A DNA stretch of 64,000 nt from Buxus sempervirens (lineage: Eukaryota; Streptophyta; Magnoliopsida; Buxales; Buxaceae), in assembly GCA_947561395.2 (NCBI GenBank), contig OX387193.1, positions 124,001 to 188,000 of the forward strand, read 5' to 3'. The position numbers were made by a program, and so were the translations under genes. The notes beneath the pieces were generated by a model that saw only the letters and a program-made list of their open reading frames with translations, did not search any database and was not told the origin of the DNA. Below are positions 59,101-64,000 of the stretch, piece after piece. Position 1 is the first letter of the stretch. Every line of letters begins with the position of its first letter.

Positions 59101-60867
59101 ATTTCCTCATACTTCATAATTCTTTCCAAAGACACTTTGATCTCCAATCTTCTTCTCCTATCTTGGGGCCCCCAATCCCCATTTCTTTCCTTGATATCCA
59201 ACTTGGCTATTTCATCCAAGGCCGCCTTTTTCTGAATCTCCACCCTTCCAAAGGTTTCCTTATTCCACCCTTTAATTTGATTCTTGACCTCTCGAAGACA
59301 CCCCATAAACCTAAAGCCAGTCCAACCTAAGGAAACATTCCTACCTTCCGTCCACCACCCCAGCATAAGATTCTGAAAGACGTATGAGAAAGCCACATAT
59401 TCTCAAAACGAAAAGGAGAAGGACCAGCCAGATAGAACTCATTAGACAGGAAGATAGGAGAATGATCAGAAACTGGTCTGGGAAGAACCCATTGGGCAAT
59501 TGGCAAAAAGTGATTATCCCAAGAGCCTGAAGCAAGACATCCATCCAACCTAGAACATAGTGGAGGGATTTGGAGATTGACCATGTGAATTGCCCACCCT
59601 GCAAAGGATAATCAATAAGCTCACTCTGCTGAATCCAATTCGAAAAATCCCTCATACTTCTATTGACTCGATTCCTGCCATTATTTGACTCATGGGAAAA
59701 TCTATACACATTGAAATCCCCCACAACGAGCCAAGGATTGGCATCCCTAGGGTTACGATTATCCAACTCCTCCCAGGAAAGCTCCCTACCCTAGCCCAAC
59801 ATGGACCATAAACCGCAGTTAATGTCCACTTGTCACGCAGCGACTCAAACCCTATAGAGACAGAGAAGGTGCCCAAGCAGCTATCAAGCTTGCTAAGGCA
59901 CAAAGAATCCCACAATACTATAATCCCCCCCGATCTCCTCGAAGAAGGCAAAAAAACCCACTCCACCCCTCCTAAACTCCGCATCCCTCTAACCACTCTC
60001 AGACCAACCTCTTCTAACTTAGATTCAACGATAACAATGACTTCAGGTTTCCTAATATTACACATCTCCCTTACCACCCGAATCTTGTCACTTCCCCCAA
60101 AACCTCTGACATTCCAACATAGCATCTTCATAGGTCACTAGACAGGCCCCTATCCCTAAACTTACCTTCGAAGTCTTCCACCGCCATAGAAATGGTCACA
60201 GGTGCCCCACACGGAGAGACAACCTCCTCCAGAACCATCTCAGAAAAGGATGTCACCCTATTCCACAAAACCTCTGACTCCGTTCCCACACATCCCTCCC
60301 TCCTCGTAACATCTTGCTCCCCCCCAATATTCAGGGCCATAACAGCCCTGACCTCCCCTCTTCCATGCCCAACAGTTGTGGCGTTTCATCACATACAATC
60401 AAGTCACTGTGCCACCTAGTAATAACAGCATTAGGAAGGGAAGATAATACTAGTTCATTCCCAGAAGAACAACCTCCAGAATCCTGACCTGCTAAAGGAA
60501 CATTATGAGAACTTGACGAGACACAAAGAGGGTGTGGTACATACCGAGAAGGGGCAATAGGAGAAGCAGAAAGGGGATCTGAAGATATGGGAATGATTGG
60601 AGCACCTCTTAAGACCTCCGCCTCTGCCCAGGACTTCGTCTGGTTGATCTGTTCCAAAGGTGATGAAGCAGGAGCCTTCCCACGCATCTTCGCCCCTTGA
60701 GAATAGACCTTCTGGAGAGAGAAAGATGTACTGTCCTGGCCCATAACATCCTGCCGCCCCTCACCAGAAGCATGATGACCATAATCCTCGTGTACAAGTC
60801 TCCACGTCCCTAGTACGAGCTTCCATACCCCTTGTACAAGTCTCCACGTCTCCACATCTTGGCCCAC
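56184..60867 (-). mobile_element. L1-type LINE, about 4.7 kb, nearly complete ORF2, 5'-truncated in ORF1
   Basis: Minus-strand order: tail of an ORF1-like frame (60867-60128, no zinc knuckle left). Endonuclease from MKMLCWNVRGFGGSDK (60131), with VIVIVESKLEEV, SSRRSGGIIVLWD, WLVVGDFNVYRF and GGQFTWS. Linker with IRWLKEGDGNTAYFHRIANG. RT 58998-57622 as one 458-codon frame, with GGKAPGPDGFTIEFFK, FRPISLTTSVYKIIAKVL, SAFVEGRQI, LDIEKAYDKMEW, SSRGIRQGDPLSPFLFTLVA, LQFADDTLIF and YLGLPVGA. C-terminal zinc-binding domain MCMESGESVDHLFVHC (57125-56433). The 3' UTR ends near 56184 beside (AT)n. About five frame breaks exist outside the intact RT frame. The intact RT suggests moderate age. Confidence 0.92.
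57622..58998 (-). CDS. LINE reverse-transcriptase domain, long open frame
   Basis: 458 codons without a stop, containing the RT boxes listed for the LINE, with FADD as the catalytic box. It starts at MRLEVDGRSIEDNENIG in the linker. It is part of ORF2, not a host gene; the upstream endonuclease is in other frames. Confidence 0.88.
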   Translation of the reverse strand: MRLEVDGRSIEDNENIGQALCDFYAKLCKSEQDLCFRLKENDQSKVSEEMKKWLEREFVLKEIKEALWEIKGGKAPGPDGFTIEFFKYNWEIVKDDLFKVFQEFFMNGIIQKATNATFIVLIPKKVGAIGIKDFRPISLTTSVYKIIAKVLSVRLKKVLPGIVSLNQSAFVEGRQIMDSTLIANECVDSRIRSKEPGVVCKLDIEKAYDKMEWAFIDSVLKWKGFGKWIYGCLNNVHFSILVNGGVKGFFPSSRGIRQGDPLSPFLFTLVAEVLHSFFMFGRRRDLIKGFKVGRNEVTISHLQFADDTLIFLEASKDQMIWLKSILHTFHMISGLKVNWEKSSIVGLNLAEDESLSLSRILGCQVGKWPMSYLGLPVGASPCNVSFWEPVIERVEKRLALWKRNYLSLGGRIILIKVVLANLPVYFMSLFRMPRRVVTIIEKAQRTFFGRVGEKGRFI

Positions 60868-61167
60868 ACATTTGGTGCTTACTTTTATTTGTGTGCCCAG
60901 TTACAGGCTGATCATCAAACAGGCTCATTTATTGTTGTTGTCGTGTTCTGTTTTTCAGAGTTCAAAGACCAAAATCTTGCTTTTGGTGAAATGTGAGATT
61001 TCTAGTTGAAATCAAACATTAGAAATAGGGTCTGAAGGTGAATTAATATTAGGTTTTTCTTTTTGCAACGCTGTGAGAACAACTAGATATGTGTTGCATA
61101 TCGCATGATATGTTGTGGTATATAACAACATATCCCTCATTATATTATTAAAACTAAATTTTATGCT
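60868..61167 (+). repeat. tandem duplication, remainder of the second copy
   Basis: Matches 55825-56139 with about a dozen substitutions and two small indels. The junction at 60867/60868 is the 5' end of the LINE. Confidence 0.85.
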
Positions 61168-62009
61168 TTGGTTTATATTGAAGGATGGGAACCAGGGATA
61201 GTTTGAATTGACCCATATAAATCACGCTAATTTGCCTGTATTTCCACCACCCAACAATTGCTGTATATTCAGGATGAGATGAATACCAGTTATTGTTTTG
61301 GTCGGTGGGATGATGATGGGTACTCTTGCGTAGACCTTAAGCATGAGTTTCATGGAGTTCCTGTCTGGATTCCAGTTTGACTTCAGGGGGTCATCTGAGG
61401 CTGAAGGATTTCCAAAGGAGGTAAAATCAACATCCCTGGTGGTCACAAGCTGTGTGACCAAAGCTGATGTTTACCCACGTGAAAAGTCACACTTGATCCC
61501 ATCTGATTAGATGAAGCTTGCTTGTAGGGAAGCTGGAACCTCACCCACCTTATGGACCAGGTCATCCATGCAGCCCCAAAATCATAGCCCCAGATTGCAC
61601 CCACCAGTCTCTCAGTGAGACTAGCAGGCATCGAATCAGTTGCTGCCGTGTACAGAAGTCCTTGAGTATTTTTACAGGTGGTGAGATGTTTTCTCTAATA
61701 TAATTGGACCAACATCCTTACTTTCTGACTTCCTTTGTTTATCTCTTGACCTACCTCTTTTGGAGTATCCGCCAATATCCATGTAAAGATTCAACTTCTG
61801 CATATGTATTGGTGTGTCATTTTCTTGTTTGTCCAAACATGTAAGACTGCTTGGAGCATTGATATTCTTATCTGATTCAGACTATTTACATTGTAAACGA
61901 ATGACATTTTCAAGGCTTATTTCCTTTTTAAAGGCAAGGATTCCCTTCTCCTTATCTGTCAGCATCTCATCTCTTCTCTCACCATCATCCTAGCACGTTT
62001 AATTTCAGT
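61168..62009. other. no gene recognised
   Basis: Ordinary composition. Several short open frames without a recognisable family. If the MEB-like gene continues, this is intron. Confidence 0.35.
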
Positions 62010-62750
62010 GGTATACATGGTTGTATAGGCAATCTGATCCCCGTACAAACTGTACCGGACCGGTTGGACCGGCTGGTCCAAGGCAATCCGGTGAAAAAAG
62101 GAAGAAAAATGATTTGCTTTGGACCTGCCGATATCGGTCTGGTCCAGAATGGTACAGTCTGGTCCAAAATGGTACCAGCCGTTTCTGTTTTAAAAAATCA
62201 TAAAATTTTAAAAATCTAAAAAAATAAGAAAAATTCATTTATAATTATTATAAATTATAGATGATTGATGTAAGATAAAATAAAGTTGAAAATCTATGTT
62301 ATAATGTTAAATTATATCATATAATTCGATATGTTATAATTATAACAAATAATATGTTATTTTTTATATTTGACATTATAACATATCATATTATATGTTA
62401 TAACATATAATTTAACATTATAAGTTGTTTTTAATATAATTTGACATATATCAAATTATATTTTATATATTATTTTTTGTGATAATATAATTTGACTAAT
62501 AATTATATGTTATAATATTATAATATAACAAAAAATATCTTATGATTTGACATTATAACATATAATATCAACTTCATTATATCATATATCAATCATATAT
62601 ACTTTTTTACAATTACAAATGAATTTTTCTTATTTTTTGGATTTTATTGCTATTTTTAAAATTTTTCTGAATTTTTTGGACTAGCCTGGCTTTGTACTGG
62701 AATTGTCTCTACCAGCCGGTCCGGTAAACCATGGTGGTATAGTTTTTGCC
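62010..62750. mobile_element. AT-rich foldback element with GC-rich ends, about 0.74 kb
   Basis: The left side carries 'accggaccggttggaccggc' (about 62053-62072) and the right side the complement of 'ccagccggtccggtaaacc' (about 62713-62731). Inside these, 'aataagaaaaattcattt' (about 62223-62240) pairs with 'aaatgaatttttcttatttt' (about 62618-62637). The core (62280-62580) is a dense array of ATTATAACATATAATT-type words that is itself self-complementary. Non-coding. Superfamily not determined. Confidence 0.6.
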
Positions 62751-64000
62751 CCTTGATCTTCATATTCTCTTCCCACTCCTTGAGATTGAACTTTTGTTTC
62801 CTTTAATGATGTTATTTCTTTGGCTTTACCATTCCCACCCAAACAATGTATGCCTCGATTATTCCTTATCTTTTGTTTGTTCTGTTATAGACCATTAGTT
62901 GTATCTGGTTTACTCTCCAAAGTTCCTTCAATGATCTCACTGTCCTGGTCTAGAGCAGCAAATATTGATCCCGGTTGACTCGTTCTTATGTTCCCGCTTG
63001 ACTCGGTTTTGAAATATCCTTGTCAGGCTTTTTCCTATCTTCTTCTGAATAGTGATACCACATCCCATGGTTTGTTCGTGTTAACTCCCTCAGCTGCTAT
63101 ACCACCGGTTTTGACTTTACAGTTCTCAGCAAGTGGCTTGTGCAGACATGTTGTTATCTTGTGGCATTATCTTGCTAGAACCAACCTGATGCCAACTCAT
63201 ACCCACGACCAAACATTTCAGATGGATGCTCTCATATTTGACTCTGTCAATGTTAATCGTCGTTGACTCGAGTTATGAGGCTTATTGAAGTTGTTTTATC
63301 ACATAAACAGGCTTATCTTCCATGCTTGATTGCTCCATTTTGAGATTAACTTTCAATTGGGCTCCATCTTCTTTCCAATTTGAAGCTGTACCTCCTTGTC
63401 AAAAACTCATCAGGATTTCTGGGAACCTAACTTATAATGCAGTTTCCATGATTTTTGCTGTCAAAAGTCAGAAGTTTGGAATCCATTTCGATTTATTGAA
63501 GTAATGCTCTGCAACAAGGCACACTTCTAGTACCTAGGTTAATTTCCAATTTCACAAAGCATAGAAGGAAATAGTCAGTGATTTCTATTCCCCAAAGTGA
63601 TTTCACACTTGCAGTACCCAGCCCAGTGATTTATAGTCTTCTCTATTTTTTTTTTCCGATGTAAGTTTAATATGATGATTTAAGAATTAAAAATTTAAGG
63701 TTGTCTCTAAGACTTTGTAAGAAGGGCTTGTTTCAAGATCTAATTTTCCATGTTTTTTGCCTTAGCCTTACAGCTGATGATTGTGGTGCTTGTCCTCTCG
63801 TCATCTTCAGTTTCTGTGAGTTCTTCTTCAGACTATTCAGATTCTACAACTAGGACTTGTATCGTAATCTGCACATTAAGTATGATGTTGTAGGCTGGCT
63901 GTTTTTGTAGTGATGGCATATGTACACTTTGTGTACGGTAGTTTTTGTCCCATAATATTCTTTATATTAAAATAATCACTCTTTCATCCATTTAATAAAA
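62751..64000. other. no gene recognised to the window end
   Basis: Ordinary composition with short open frames, the longest on the plus strand being 92 codons at 62988. No conserved motif. The membrane domain of the MEB-like gene was looked for here and not found. Confidence 0.4.

Noticed and set aside
57323-60419. Plus-strand open frames of 60-114 codons within the second LINE
   Set aside because: Antisense shadows of the minus-strand ORF2.
55825-61167. Flanking repeats of about 310 bp as LTRs, or as a giant LINE target-site duplication
   Set aside because: The enclosed element is an L1-type LINE, and the prefix shared by both units shows an older tandem duplication interrupted by the LINE.
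62988-63504. Open frames of 92 and 60 codons as further exons of the MEB-like gene
   Set aside because: They show no membrane-domain motif and no phase-1 borders that would join to exon 5.
1-64000. tRNA and rRNA genes
   Set aside because: No cloverleaf with intact A and B boxes and no rRNA core sequence was recognised by eye; a covariance-model search was not possible here.

Overview
The window looks like nuclear DNA of a woody core eudicot, species not determined. It is strongly AT-rich, has spliced plant-type exons with GT/AG borders, and is dominated by transposable elements: L1-type LINEs, Ty3/gypsy and probable Ty1/copia solo LTRs, a gene-carrying Mutator-like element, several foldback MITEs and one Helitron terminus. 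Only one plausible host gene is visible. It lies on the + strand at about 48.2-55.5 kb, has five recognisable exons, and resembles plant 'membrane protein of ER body' (MEB1/MEB2)-like proteins. Its C-terminal membrane domain is not seen in the window.

Layout. 0-0.4 kb: LINE reverse-transcriptase remnant (-). 1.1-5 kb: first copy of a long T-rich dispersed repeat, here called R. 5.8-7.3 kb: a complete-looking Pack-MULE (long TIRs, perfect 9-bp target-site duplication) carrying a broken copy of the N-terminal part of a mitochondrial ribosomal protein S15 gene. 7.5-9.2 kb: solo LTR. 9.6-20.9 kb: more R copies, including a head-to-head palindrome with arms of about 1.2 kb centred near 11.7 kb and a tandem unit of about 4.03 kb whose borders are two copies of a TIR element filled with GA-rich simple sequence. 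22.4-23.0 kb: LINE 3' end. 23.0-25.1 kb: a block of different texture, possibly organellar (mitochondrial) DNA. 25.1-28.4 kb: another R copy.

28.4-31 kb: exon fragments of two unrelated host genes, a plastid ClpP3-type protease subunit and an HDA5/HDA18-type class II histone deacetylase, both decayed but keeping splice sites. 32.5-36.1 kb: a LINE (-) with a 132-bp in-frame tandem duplication over the reverse-transcriptase active-site box. 36.5-37.3 kb: long-TIR foldback element. 37.9-38.8 kb: probable copia LTR remnant. 40.6 kb: one exon of a branched-chain aminotransferase pseudogene. 42.6-45.1 kb: second gypsy-type solo LTR, opposite orientation. 45.7-47.5 kb: a cluster of MITEs, a Helitron 3' end and a 21-bp retro-insertion with a 15-bp target-site duplication. 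48.2-55.5 kb: the MEB-like gene, with small retro-insertions in its introns. 55.8-61.2 kb: a tandem duplication with a 358-bp period whose second copy is split by a 4.7-kb LINE. 62.0-62.8 kb: AT-rich foldback element.

The genes do not form a pathway. The common thread is gene-fragment accumulation: uS15m, ClpP3, HDA5 and BCAT pieces sit in a transposon-rich stretch. The uS15m piece was clearly carried by a Mutator-like element; the route of the others is unresolved. All homology calls rest on recognition of family motifs, not on database searches.
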